A stretch of 64,000 nucleotides of DNA from CF-162 sp040882565 (lineage in GTDB: Bacteria > Chloroflexota > Dehalococcoidia > SM23-28-2 > RBG-16-64-32). Below are positions 7,058 through 16,387 of this stretch, piece after piece. The DNA is taken from contig JBBEAZ010000031.1 of the NCBI GenBank assembly GCA_040882565.1, forward strand, positions 1 to 64,000. The letters are read 5' to 3'. The notes under the pieces were generated by a model. The model had not been told where the DNA came from. It made no database searches and worked only from the letters and a program-made list of their open reading frames with translations. A program made the translations under genes and the position numbers. Every line of letters begins with the position of its first letter. Positions within the stretch are counted from its first letter, which is position 1.

Positions 7058-9079
7058 ATGACCCGAACCGCGTGGCACATCGTCGCCGGAGCAACTCTGG
7101 CGCTCGCCGTATCATTGCTCGCGCTCATGTCCGCTTCCGACTCCCAGGCGATCATCACGTTCGCCGTGAACAGCGACCTCGATGAGCCGGACCTTACGCC
7201 GGCGGACGATGTCTGTCTAAGCACACCAGGCGGTTTCTGCACGCTGCGCGCGGCGATCATGCAGACGAACGAACTGCCCGGCAAAGACATCGTCGACGTC
7301 CCCGCCGGCCTGTATGAACTAACGATCGCAGGTACCGGCGAGGACAACTCGGCTACCGGGGACCTGGACATCCTCGACGACGTCATCATCGACGGCGCCA
7401 GCGGCATCGCCGAGATCGATGCCAATGATATCGACCGTGTCTTTGACGTCGACCCCAATGCAGATGACCTGAACGTCGAAATGTACGACCTTCTCATCAC
7501 GAACGGCCTGACGCCAGGACTGGAGACAGGCGGTGGCATTGACACGAGCGGCGACAACACTGTTCTGCATGTCGAACGCGCGTTTTTCGAAGGCAACAGC
7601 TCAGCGATCGCCGGCGGCGGACTGTACAACCGCGTCGCTTTAACGTTGATCGATGCGGAGTTCTCCGCAAACCTCGCTCCGAACGGCGGCGGAATCTACA
7701 TCAACACGCTCGACAATTTCCCGATGACCAACGTCGCCTTCTACAACAACGGCGCGAGCAGCAGCGGCGCGGGCATCTTCCTTGCCGACGGAGCGACCAC
7801 GGTCACGAACGCCCATTTCTACGAGAACATCGCAGGCGTCAACGGCGGAGCCGTGCTGGCGCAGGACACGTTCTCTCTGGACCTGGGCACCTTCACCGAG
7901 AACATGGCCACGGCGGGCGGCGCAGTCTATTCAGACTTCGGCGGTCTCGTTGACCTCTCCAACGTCACGATGGAAAACAACGAAGCGGACTTCGGCGGCG
8001 CGATTTACAACGCCGATGAAGTAGACGTTTCCGCGTCCGTGCTGTACTCCAACTTCGCTAATGTCAACGGCGGCGGCATCCTCAACGCCGGGTTCGCGAC
8101 CATCGACCTGCGCAATGTCACCATCAGCAGCAACGAAGCGATTGCCGACGGCGGCGGCATCGCCAACTACGGCGACCTCGTGAACATGAACAACGTGACG
8201 ATCACGCTCAACACCGCCGACTTCGACAACGTGGGCGCCGGCGAAGGCGGTGGCGTCTTCAACAACACCCCGGTCGGCGTCGACGTCGTCATCAGCAACA
8301 CGATCATCGGCAACAACAACCTCCCGTCGACGAGCCCTGACTGCGAAGGGTTCATAACCTCAGCAGCCTACAACCTGATCGAGAACCTGGCCGGTTGCAC
8401 AATCACCGGCGACACCACCGGGAACATCACTGGCCAGGACCCGCAACTCGTCTTCCTGCAAGACAACGGCGGCCCCACCCGCACTCACGCGCTGGTGGGC
8501 TCGAGCCCGGCCCTGGACTCCGCGAACCCGGCGACACCCGGAACGCTCCTGCGCTCCTGCGAGACGGTGGACCAGCGCGGCATCTCCCGGCCGCGCGACG
8601 GCAACGCCGACGCCAACGCGCTCTGCGACATGGGTGCGTTCGAATTGATCGGGGCCGGCCCAACGGCGACCCCGTTCGGCAGCCCAAGTCCGTCGCCAAC
8701 GGCGTCACCGACCAGCTCACCATCACCGCCGCCCGGCACCGCAACGCCAACCTCATCGCCGACGTCCAGCGCCACACCAACAAGCACGCCGCTCCAGTTG
8801 ACCTGGGCCAACGCGAATTGCCTTGCCGGCATCGATCCGATTGACTCGCTGGCCGTGCTGAGGGCGGACGCCGGGCTCCAGGTGACCCAGGGTGCGAACT
8901 GCGTCCCGCTTGGAGACTCGGGCGAGTTTGATGGGACCAATCGGATCTGGGGAGACTTCGACTGTAGCGGCGGCATGAGCCCCGTCGATTCGCTCAAGAT
9001 CTTGCAGTTCGACTCAGGTTTCCAGCCGATCCAGCCTGCGAACTGTCCTGACTTCGGGGACATGGTCACGCTCACCTAG
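7058..9079 (+). CDS. CSLREA/beta-helix/choice-of-anchor Q protein with tandem dockerin-like units
   Basis: A 673-residue secreted protein. A signal peptide covers about residues 1-30. Next comes a CSLREA-type segment (TFAVNSDLDEPD...CTLRAAIMQTNE), then a long right-handed parallel beta-helix made of repeated GGG(I/L)-type turns and N-rich strands to about residue 430. A choice-of-anchor Q region follows (QDPQLVFLQDNGGPTRTHAL...CDMGAFEL). A Pro/Thr/Ser linker (about 530-578) leads to dockerin-like units at 583-630 and 631-673. Beta-helix proteins of this type are surface adhesins or polysaccharide-active proteins; no catalytic motif is visible. The next gene starts 12 bases later, so the pair is likely co-transcribed. 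Confidence 0.82.
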   Translation: MTRTAWHIVAGATLALAVSLLALMSASDSQAIITFAVNSDLDEPDLTPADDVCLSTPGGFCTLRAAIMQTNELPGKDIVDVPAGLYELTIAGTGEDNSATGDLDILDDVIIDGASGIAEIDANDIDRVFDVDPNADDLNVEMYDLLITNGLTPGLETGGGIDTSGDNTVLHVERAFFEGNSSAIAGGGLYNRVALTLIDAEFSANLAPNGGGIYINTLDNFPMTNVAFYNNGASSSGAGIFLADGATTVTNAHFYENIAGVNGGAVLAQDTFSLDLGTFTENMATAGGAVYSDFGGLVDLSNVTMENNEADFGGAIYNADEVDVSASVLYSNFANVNGGGILNAGFATIDLRNVTISSNEAIADGGGIANYGDLVNMNNVTITLNTADFDNVGAGEGGGVFNNTPVGVDVVISNTIIGNNNLPSTSPDCEGFITSAAYNLIENLAGCTITGDTTGNITGQDPQLVFLQDNGGPTRTHALVGSSPALDSANPATPGTLLRSCETVDQRGISRPRDGNADANALCDMGAFELIGAGPTATPFGSPSPSPTASPTSSPSPPPGTATPTSSPTSSATPTSTPLQLTWANANCLAGIDPIDSLAVLRADAGLQVTQGANCVPLGDSGEFDGTNRIWGDFDCSGGMSPVDSLKILQFDSGFQPIQPANCPDFGDMVTLT

Positions 9080-9091
9080 ATCGGAAACCCA

Positions 9092-11074
9092 ATGGCCTTC
9101 GTTCGCATAACAAAGGCGAGGCTCAGCCTGCGTCGCCTTATCCTTCTCACGGCCGGAACCGCGATCCTCGCTATCGCTGCGGCGTCGCTGCTCCTCAGCG
9201 GCGGCCGCGACGCTGGCGCGGGAGCACTCGTCGTCAATACGACCGACGATGACGTCATCGGAGCCTGCGACCTCACCCACTGCTCGTTTCGCGAAGCGTT
9301 GCTCGCACTCCAGTCGCCCGGCGAGACCATTACCTTCGATATCGGTGGCGCCGGAGCTCACGTAATCCAGGTCGGCTCCAGTGACGGCACGAAGCTGCCG
9401 GCGATCGCTCCCGACAGCGTTACAATCGACGGCTACACGCAGGCTGGTGCGAGCGCTAACACCGCTGGGTCGTTCCAGGCCGGTAACGCTTCCCTGCAAA
9501 TAGTGCTCGATGGCTCGCAGGTCACCGAACCGAACGCCCAGGGCCTCTGGATCGGGGGCGAAGGCGTCACCGTCCGCGGCCTCGTTATCCAGAACTTCAG
9601 CGGCGACGCGATTCACGTCGGCACAGCAGCCAGCGCCGTCGTCAAGGGCAACTACATCGGCACCGACCCTGCAGGGACATCTGCCGAACCCAACGCTGGC
9701 GCAGGCGTCCACCTCGTCAGCAACATGCCCGGCAACCTCATCGGCGGCAACTTGCCTGCTGATCGCAACCTCATCTCCGGCAACATGAACGACGGTGTGC
9801 AGATGGACGGCGTCGCCAGGCTCGCCGTCTACGGCAACTTCATCGGCACTGATGTCACCGGAACGGCGGCGATTGCCAACCAGCAGGGCGGTGTCGCTAT
9901 TCACAGCGGGCCTGAGAGCGATATCGGCGCGCCCGAAGCAGGCGGCGGAAACCTGATCTCTGGTAACGCTGGGGACGGGATAACGATCAGCGGCGCCAGC
10001 AATACCAAAATCGACGTCCGGAGCAACCGCATCGGCACCACCGCCAACGGCCAGTCTCCACTCGGGAACACGGGAAACGGTATCTACCTTTCACAGGGTG
10101 CCTTTGGGAATACGCTGGGGGCAGTCGCCCAGCCCAACTGGAATATCATCGCCTTCAACGCCGGCGCAGGCATCTCGCTTGGCGCGTCTGCAGGCATCGA
10201 CAACTATATCGACCCCAACGTCATCCATTCTAACGGCGGTCTTGGTATCGACCTCAGGGACGACGGCTTCACGTCAAACGACCTCAACGACCCGGATACC
10301 GGCCCCAACGACGTCCAAAACTTCGCCGTCATCACCCGCGCCGAAGTCGTCAATGATGAACTCGAGATTGAGGGTACCCTGAACAGCGTCGCCGGCAAGT
10401 TCTACCCGATCTTCTTCTTCGCCAGCAGTCAGTGCGACCCCTCCGGCTACGGCGAAGGTGAACGCTTTCTCGGGGAGGCGTTTGCCGGTGGCCCCGGACC
10501 GGATTACACGTTTGCCGACTCCCTCACCGCCCCGGTCTTCGACGGCGAAGTGATCACTTCGGTCGTCTCGAACCCCGAGTCCTCGTCAGAGTTCTCGGAG
10601 TGCGTCACCATCGTAGACGCTCCGCCCGGGACGCCGACCCCCAGCCCCTCTCCCTCGCCATCACCAACGCCAACTCCCACGGCAACGCCGGTGGTCACAC
10701 CGGGACCCACGGACAGCGGCTCTCCAACAGTGACGGCAACGCCGACCGGCGAACCGACGCCAACCAACACGCCCACGCCGACCGGGACCGAAATCGAATG
10801 GGCCAACACGGACTGCTCCGGGGGCATCGATCCGGTCGACTCGCTAAAAACGTTGCGCGCAGACGCCGGTCTCCAGGTGGTCCAGCCGGCAGGCTGCCCC
10901 GACATCGGCGAGCAGGTCCTCGTCGCTGGCATCGCGCGGGAGTGGGGCGACGTCGACTGCTCGGACTCCCTGAACCCGATCGACGCGCTGAAAATCCTGC
11001 GGCATGACGCCGGTCTCCCCGTAACCCAGCCGAACGGCTGCCCCGAAATGGGTGAGCTCGTGATGGTCACCTGA
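9092..11074 (+). CDS. NosD-like beta-helix protein with tandem dockerin-like units
   Basis: A 660-residue secreted protein. An Arg-rich N-terminus and a hydrophobic segment (about 15-35) form the export signal. Residues 45-75 (VVNTTDDDVIGACD...CSFREALLA) match the CSLREA start motif. The body is a beta-helix with repeated GNYIGTD, GNLIGG and NLISGN motifs, typical of NosD-like/periplasmic copper-binding repeat proteins. A Pro/Thr linker (about 510-565) precedes dockerin-like units at 570-617 and 618-660. It resembles its upstream neighbour in plan but not in repeat detail, so the two are probably old paralogues or domain shuffles. Confidence 0.82.
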   Translation: MAFVRITKARLSLRRLILLTAGTAILAIAAASLLLSGGRDAGAGALVVNTTDDDVIGACDLTHCSFREALLALQSPGETITFDIGGAGAHVIQVGSSDGTKLPAIAPDSVTIDGYTQAGASANTAGSFQAGNASLQIVLDGSQVTEPNAQGLWIGGEGVTVRGLVIQNFSGDAIHVGTAASAVVKGNYIGTDPAGTSAEPNAGAGVHLVSNMPGNLIGGNLPADRNLISGNMNDGVQMDGVARLAVYGNFIGTDVTGTAAIANQQGGVAIHSGPESDIGAPEAGGGNLISGNAGDGITISGASNTKIDVRSNRIGTTANGQSPLGNTGNGIYLSQGAFGNTLGAVAQPNWNIIAFNAGAGISLGASAGIDNYIDPNVIHSNGGLGIDLRDDGFTSNDLNDPDTGPNDVQNFAVITRAEVVNDELEIEGTLNSVAGKFYPIFFFASSQCDPSGYGEGERFLGEAFAGGPGPDYTFADSLTAPVFDGEVITSVVSNPESSSEFSECVTIVDAPPGTPTPSPSPSPSPTPTPTATPVVTPGPTDSGSPTVTATPTGEPTPTNTPTPTGTEIEWANTDCSGGIDPVDSLKTLRADAGLQVVQPAGCPDIGEQVLVAGIAREWGDVDCSDSLNPIDALKILRHDAGLPVTQPNGCPEMGELVMVT

Positions 11075-11111
11075 CTCTAGCCTGGATGGACGAAACTTAA
11101 GGGGAGGGAAC

Positions 11112-13865
11112 ATGCGTTGCCTGGCCCACCGCCGAACGGCACTGCCGGGACTGGCGCTCATCATCGCCATCGCGGGAATCGCCGCGGCCTGGGCGGCTGC
11201 CGGGGATCTGAACAACGATTTCAGTGGCGACGGCAAGGTCTCAACCGATATGCGCCACGCTATCTCCACCGCCGAGGCGCTGGCGCTTCAGCCGGACGGC
11301 AAGGTGCTCGTGGGTGGGTACGCCAGCGGTAACTACTCTCTCGCCCGCCTCAACGCCGACGGCATGCTCGACACCAGCTTCGCGGACGGTGGTTTCGGCC
11401 TTTACGACTTCGGCGACGATTTCAACGAATTCCTCTACGACCTTGCGCTGCAGGACAACGGCCAAATCCTCGGCGTTGGTCGCACCGCCGCCGGTATGGC
11501 CGTTATGAAATGGAACGCCAACGGCAGCGTCGACACGTCCTTCGGTGACAATGGCCAGGCCGTCTTCGACGAAGCTGGCACCACCGATGGCTACGGAATC
11601 GCCTTGCAGACAGACGGCAAGATCATCGCCGTCGGCCGAACGAACCCCGGCACAAGCGGCGGCGGATTCGCGATGGCCCGCTTCAACCCCGACGGCACGC
11701 TGGACGCCACCTTTGCCGGCAACGGCGGTTTTGCGGACAACACCAACGAGGGCCCGCGCGGGCTCGTGATCGACGACCAGGACCGCATCATCACCGTCGG
11801 CGGCACCACCAGCTTCGCGGCCAGCGGTGACGTCGTCGTCCAGCGCTTCAACCCTGACGGGACACCCGACAACACCTTCGACGGCGACGGGCGCGTCGAG
11901 CAGGACATCAACGGCAGCTTCGATCGCGCCCTCAGTGTTGCGCTTCAGGGCGACGGCAAGATCCTCATCGCCGGCCAGACGAACCCCGGCACCATCAACT
12001 GGCTCGTCGCCCGTTTCAACGCCGACGGCTCGCTCGACACGTCTTTCGCCGGCGACGGCTCCTTGGAGCGCGATTTCAACGCCGGCAACGACGCCGCCAC
12101 CGCAATTACCGTCTTCGACAGCCGCATCGCGGTGTCCGGCTACGTCCTCGGCGATGCGTTCACAACTGCAATCCTCATGAGCGACGGCACTCCCGACACA
12201 TCCTTCAGCGGTGACGGCTTCGTGCAGACGGAGATCGGCGCCTCCGGCTTTCAGATCCCCTCTGATGTCATAGTGCGCGACGGCCAGACCGTTCTCATCG
12301 GCGGCGGCGACGGCACGATGTCTGTGCTCGCTTACAAGCTGGATGGCACTCTCGACCCGGGCTTCAGCGAAGACGGCGGCGCATTCTTCCAGATGCCGGG
12401 AGGCCACGACTCGGCCGCAGCGGTGATCCAGCAGCCGGACGGCAAGATCCTCGCGATCGGCAACGCCGTCAACGAGACCGGCATCGTTCGCTACAACGCC
12501 GACGGCTCGCTCGACACCACTTTCGGCGACGCGGGCCGGCTGATCATCAACCTCGTACCGGGAAGCATCGAGGCGCCCTCTGCCGCCGTCCTCCAGCCGG
12601 ACGGCAAGTTTGTCGTGACCGGCAGCGACCTCTTCGTCGCCCGCTTCAATCCGGACGGCACCCTTGACCCATCCTTCGCCGGCGACGGCGTCCTCGAAGG
12701 CTTTGATGTCTTCCCCGACGCTGACGAAGGCAACGACATCGCCCTTCAACCTGACGGCAAGATCGTCATCGCAGGCACAGGGCATCCGAACTTCACGGAC
12801 GACTTCGCCGTCTACCGGCTGAACCCAGATGGCACGCCCGATACGACCTTCAGCGGCGACGGCGCCGTCTACAGCGACTTCTTCAACGTTCCTGATGACG
12901 AGAAGGATGACGAGGCATTCGGGTTGCTACTCGCCGGCGACAGGATCGTTGCGGGGGGCTACACCCTCACGGCCGACAATATGGACGTCTTCGCGATCGC
13001 AAGCTACAACTCAAACGGCACTCCGGATACCAGCTTCAGCGGCGACGGCGAGTTCATAGTCCCTTTCCAGAATGACGCTCGGGCGGCTGACCTCGCCCTC
13101 ATGGAGAACGGCAGCTACATCTTCGCCGGCTTCCACGAGTCGAGCACCGAGGAGTTCGCCCTCGTTGCCGTTATGCCCAACGGCACCCTCGATTCCTCCT
13201 TCGACGGCGACGGCAAGCTCCTCTTCGATCCCGGCGCCGACGGCGGCCAGACTACGACCGTGGCCGTGCAACCCAACGGCAAGATCGTCGCCGGCGGCTA
13301 CCTTACCCACTCGATCAGCGTCGGCGACATGATCGTCGCCCGCTTCAACGCGGACGGCACGCCCGATACCACCTTCAGCGGCGACGGCTTGGTCCAGATC
13401 GACTTCCTTGGCCTGGAAGACTGGCTCCTCGACCTGTTCATCCGCGGCGATACGACCATCATTGGCTCAGGGTACGCCTACTCCGCGATCACCCAACGCG
13501 ACATCGCCGTCATCCAGATCGAGGGCGACCAGCAGCCGCAGACCCCTGTGCCCACAGAGCCGCCGGGCGAAGAGCGGACCTGGGGTGACAACAACTGCTC
13601 GGGAGACACTCCGAACCCTGTCGATGGCCTCTTCGCGCTGCGCTTCGACGGCGGCCTGCCGACGAACACTGGCGACTGCCCGGACATGGGCGATATCGTC
13701 GAGGTGGCGGGCGCTTCGCCGCATCCGTGGGGTGACGTCGACTGCGGCGGCGCCGTGAACCCAGTCGATTCGCTTAAGCTGCTGCGTTTCGACGGCGGCC
13801 TCAGCGTCACACAGCCCACCGGTTGCCCAGCCATCGGCGACACAGTGATCGTCTCAGCGGAATAG
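11112..13865 (+). CDS. Delta-60 repeat protein with tandem dockerin-like units
   Basis: A 917-residue secreted protein. A signal peptide (about 12-33) is followed by at least a dozen delta-60 repeats, seen as the recurring pattern ALQPDGKILVAG...ARFNADGSLDTSFAGDG through about residue 800. Such repeats are predicted to form beta-propeller-like extracellular structures. A short PT linker leads to dockerin-like units at 824-872 and 873-917. GGGGAGGG at 11100-11107 supports the ATG. It is the longest of the five proteins sharing this end. A long reading frame on the opposite strand here is an artefact of the repeated, GC-rich coding sequence. Confidence 0.85.
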   Translation: MRCLAHRRTALPGLALIIAIAGIAAAWAAAGDLNNDFSGDGKVSTDMRHAISTAEALALQPDGKVLVGGYASGNYSLARLNADGMLDTSFADGGFGLYDFGDDFNEFLYDLALQDNGQILGVGRTAAGMAVMKWNANGSVDTSFGDNGQAVFDEAGTTDGYGIALQTDGKIIAVGRTNPGTSGGGFAMARFNPDGTLDATFAGNGGFADNTNEGPRGLVIDDQDRIITVGGTTSFAASGDVVVQRFNPDGTPDNTFDGDGRVEQDINGSFDRALSVALQGDGKILIAGQTNPGTINWLVARFNADGSLDTSFAGDGSLERDFNAGNDAATAITVFDSRIAVSGYVLGDAFTTAILMSDGTPDTSFSGDGFVQTEIGASGFQIPSDVIVRDGQTVLIGGGDGTMSVLAYKLDGTLDPGFSEDGGAFFQMPGGHDSAAAVIQQPDGKILAIGNAVNETGIVRYNADGSLDTTFGDAGRLIINLVPGSIEAPSAAVLQPDGKFVVTGSDLFVARFNPDGTLDPSFAGDGVLEGFDVFPDADEGNDIALQPDGKIVIAGTGHPNFTDDFAVYRLNPDGTPDTTFSGDGAVYSDFFNVPDDEKDDEAFGLLLAGDRIVAGGYTLTADNMDVFAIASYNSNGTPDTSFSGDGEFIVPFQNDARAADLALMENGSYIFAGFHESSTEEFALVAVMPNGTLDSSFDGDGKLLFDPGADGGQTTTVAVQPNGKIVAGGYLTHSISVGDMIVARFNADGTPDTTFSGDGLVQIDFLGLEDWLLDLFIRGDTTIIGSGYAYSAITQRDIAVIQIEGDQQPQTPVPTEPPGEERTWGDNNCSGDTPNPVDGLFALRFDGGLPTNTGDCPDMGDIVEVAGASPHPWGDVDCGGAVNPVDSLKLLRFDGGLSVTQPTGCPAIGDTVIVSAE

Positions 13866-13874
13866 CGCGGGCCT

Positions 13875-13902
13875 TTGACGCCGGGCAAGCATCGCCTACC
13901 AT
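13875..13902 (+). promoter_or_regulatory. Candidate promoter of the SDR/CoA-transferase operon
   Basis: TTGACG at 13875-13880 and TACCAT at 13897-13902 with a 16-base spacer lie 41 bases upstream of the TTG start of the SDR gene. Confidence 0.5.
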
Positions 13903-13943
13903 AGAGCGCGCTATGCCCGTCCTGAACAGCATGGGAGCCCTCG

Positions 13944-14702
13944 TTGGACCGTGAGCCAGGCGGCCGCGTCGCAATCGTGGCAGGCGCCTCACGTGGTATC
14001 GGCCGCGCTACCGCCGTCACACTCGCGGCCGAAGGCTGCCGCGTCGTCCTCGCCGCCCGCGGGGAGGACGCGTTGCGCGAAGCCGAGGCCGAGGCGCAAG
14101 CCACCGGCGCCGAGACGCTCGCCATCCCTTGCGATCTGACAACCGCCGCTGACGCCGAACGTCTCGTGAGCGCCACAGCCAAACACTTCGGCCGCATCGA
14201 CGCGCTCGTCACCAGCATCCACTTCTCGGCGCGCGGCACCGAGGACGAGGCCTGGCGTGAGTCCTTCGACGTGCTGTTTCTGCCCGCCGCGCGGCTGACG
14301 CGCCTCGTCATACCACACATGCAGGCAGCTGGCGGCGGCGCGATCGTCCATCTCTCCTCGATCTTCGGCAAGGAAGCCGGTGGCCAGCCCGCCTACAACG
14401 CGATGAAGGCAGCGCTTATTAGCCACGCGAAGGCCATGGCGCTTGCCCTCGCGCCAGACGGCATTCGCGTGAACACGGTCGCGCCGGGGTCCGTCAGTGC
14501 GCCGGGCGGCACCTGGTGGAAGCGCCAACAGGACGACCCGGAGGCCATGGAACGTTTCGTCAAGGAAAACATCCCGCTCGGCCGCTTCGGCACAGCGCAA
14601 GAGATCGCCAACGTCGTCGCCTTCCTTTGCTCGCCGAAGGCATCCTGGGTCACCGGCGCAACCTATGTCGTCGACGGCGGCCAGAGCCACTCGAACGCCT
14701 GA
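13944..14702 (+). CDS. Short-chain dehydrogenase/reductase (SDR)
   Basis: A 252-residue classical SDR. The cofactor loop GASRGIG is at residues 14-20, the catalytic Ser pair at 138-139 and the active pair Y151/K155 in YNAMK. The C-terminus GATYVVDGGQ is the usual end of 3-oxoacyl-ACP/3-hydroxyacyl-CoA-type members. TTG 13944 is taken as start: it follows GGGAG by a normal distance, and no ATG precedes the Rossmann strand. The stop overlaps the CoA-transferase start (TGATGA), so the two are translationally coupled. The substrate is unknown; the context favours acyl-CoA metabolism. Confidence 0.85.
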   Translation: MDREPGGRVAIVAGASRGIGRATAVTLAAEGCRVVLAARGEDALREAEAEAQATGAETLAIPCDLTTAADAERLVSATAKHFGRIDALVTSIHFSARGTEDEAWRESFDVLFLPAARLTRLVIPHMQAAGGGAIVHLSSIFGKEAGGQPAYNAMKAALISHAKAMALALAPDGIRVNTVAPGSVSAPGGTWWKRQQDDPEAMERFVKENIPLGRFGTAQEIANVVAFLCSPKASWVTGATYVVDGGQSHSNA

Positions 14703-15901
14703 TGACCGAATACGAATCGACCCTCAGCGACTTGCAGGTCCTCGATTTGTCCGACGGCATCGCCGGCGCTTACTGCACCAAGCTCTTGGCCGACTACGGC
14801 GCAGACGTCATCGCCATCGAGCCGCCCGCCGGGAACCCGCTCCGCCGAACGGGACCGTTCGTCGGGGGCTCGCCTGATCGCGAGACCGGCGCGGTCTGGC
14901 TATACCTCGGCACCAACAAGCGCAGCGTCACGCTGGACATCCATACTGCGACCGGGCGCCGTCTCTTCCGCCGAATGGCCGAGGGCGCGACGATCGTCGT
15001 CGAAAGTTTCGCCCCAAGCACGATGGACGCATTGGGCCTCGGCTTCACCACCCTGCGGAATATCAAGCGCCGCATCGTCCTGACCTCGATCACCCCCTTT
15101 GGACAGACCGGTCCGCGCGCCGGCTGGAAGTCCGTGAACCTGACGTCATTCGCTTCCGGTGGGCAGATGTCGCTCACCGGCGACCCGGACCGCGAGCCAT
15201 TGCTGAGCGGCGGCTACCAGGCGGAATATCAGGCCGGCCTCCAGGCGTTCGCCGCCTCGATGGTAGCCGCTCACAACGCCGACTCCACTCAGGTGCCGCA
15301 GCACATCGACATCTCTGCGCAGGAGTGCATGGCCTCCGCGCTCGAGTTGTACCTCCCGTGGTGGGCTTACCTTGGCCGCGACGTCTCAAAGCGCAAGGGC
15401 AACGTTCTGTCGGCGATGGTCGGCCTGTTCCCGGCGAAGGAAGGCTACATCGGCCTGCAGGTCATGCCCCGCAACTGGGCCTGGTTCGCAAGGGCTTCCG
15501 GCCGCCCCGAACTACTCGACGACGAACGCTTCCAGACGAATCATGGCCGCCTCCAGCACAACGACGAACTCGAAGCGATCGTCTACGAGTGGGCTGGCGC
15601 ACAGGACGCGATGCAGCTCTACCGTGAGGCTGGCGCCAACCGCGCGCCCATGGCCGCCGTGCACTACGTCGGCGATCTCCTCGCCTCGGAACATCTGCGC
15701 GAGCGCGAGTACTTCCGGCAGGTCGAGCACCCGCTCGCCCGTGAGCAGACCTACCCCGGACCACCGTTCCGGATGTCCGAAATCGAATGGCGCGCCGGTC
15801 GCGCGCCCCTACTGGGCGAACACAACGAAGAGTACTACTGCGGCGACCTCGGCCTCGAGCCACGCGATCTGGCCCGGCTGCGCGCGTCAGGAGTGGTGTA
15901 G
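14702..15901 (+). CDS. CaiB/BaiF family III CoA-transferase
   Basis: A 399-residue family III CoA-transferase. The N-terminal Rossmann strand (LQVLDLSDGIAGAYCTKLLA, then GADVIAIEPP) and the C-terminal GEHNEEYY segment are characteristic. The family moves CoA between acids through an aspartyl-CoA intermediate. At the aligned position the sequence reads GGYQAEYQAG, with Glu175 where many members have Asp. ATG 14702 overlaps the upstream stop. A second, diverged member lies 0.5 kb downstream and a third in the 58-kb region. Confidence 0.85.
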   Translation: MTEYESTLSDLQVLDLSDGIAGAYCTKLLADYGADVIAIEPPAGNPLRRTGPFVGGSPDRETGAVWLYLGTNKRSVTLDIHTATGRRLFRRMAEGATIVVESFAPSTMDALGLGFTTLRNIKRRIVLTSITPFGQTGPRAGWKSVNLTSFASGGQMSLTGDPDREPLLSGGYQAEYQAGLQAFAASMVAAHNADSTQVPQHIDISAQECMASALELYLPWWAYLGRDVSKRKGNVLSAMVGLFPAKEGYIGLQVMPRNWAWFARASGRPELLDDERFQTNHGRLQHNDELEAIVYEWAGAQDAMQLYREAGANRAPMAAVHYVGDLLASEHLREREYFRQVEHPLAREQTYPGPPFRMSEIEWRAGRAPLLGEHNEEYYCGDLGLEPRDLARLRASGVV

Positions 15902-15904
15902 CGA

Positions 15905-16387
15905 ATGGCGCTGCCGGACGGCCTCCGCATCCGCCGATACGAGCTGGGGGACTTCGACCAGGTATGGGCGCTGCACCAGGAAGGCGTGCTGCAAACGAGA
16001 AGCCAGTACTCGGAGGTCGACGAACACTACGAAGACGACTTTAGAGACCTCGAAGCTGCGTACCTGGTAGAAGGAGCCAACTTCTGGGTCGTCGAGGGCC
16101 CGGACGGCCTCGTCGGCATGACCGCCATCGCCCGCAATGACGCCAATGCCGGCCGCTTGCGGCGCATGCGCGTCACCGAATCATGGCGCCGCCAGGGCGT
16201 CGCCGAAGCGTTACTCGCGGAAGCGATTGCTTTCTGCCGGACGCAAGGCTACACACGCCTGGTGCTCGACACCACCAAGGAACAGGTCGCGGCTCAGCGC
16301 ATGTACGAGAAGGCCGGTTTCGCGCGCACCGGCCAGCGTATGCTCGGACCGTTCACCGTCTTCGACTACGTACTGGAGCTCGCCTGA
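15905..16387 (+). CDS. GNAT family N-acetyltransferase
   Basis: A 160-residue GNAT protein. Motif A (LRRMRVTESWRRQGVAEALL, about residues 79-98) contains the Q/R-x-x-G-x-A pyrophosphate-binding loop for acetyl-CoA. The C-terminal part has the RMYEKAGF motif that closes the fold. The substrate (amine or peptide N-terminus) cannot be inferred. It sits between two CoA-transferase genes with 3 bases and a 1-base overlap on its two sides, so it is within the operon. Confidence 0.85.
   Translation: MALPDGLRIRRYELGDFDQVWALHQEGVLQTRSQYSEVDEHYEDDFRDLEAAYLVEGANFWVVEGPDGLVGMTAIARNDANAGRLRRMRVTESWRRQGVAEALLAEAIAFCRTQGYTRLVLDTTKEQVAAQRMYEKAGFARTGQRMLGPFTVFDYVLELA

Noticed and set aside
11241..12785. A 514-codon open frame antisense to the delta-60 gene
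   Set aside because: It is the mirror of a periodic, GC-rich coding sequence; its product is repetitive without family features, while the plus strand has clear delta-60 repeats.
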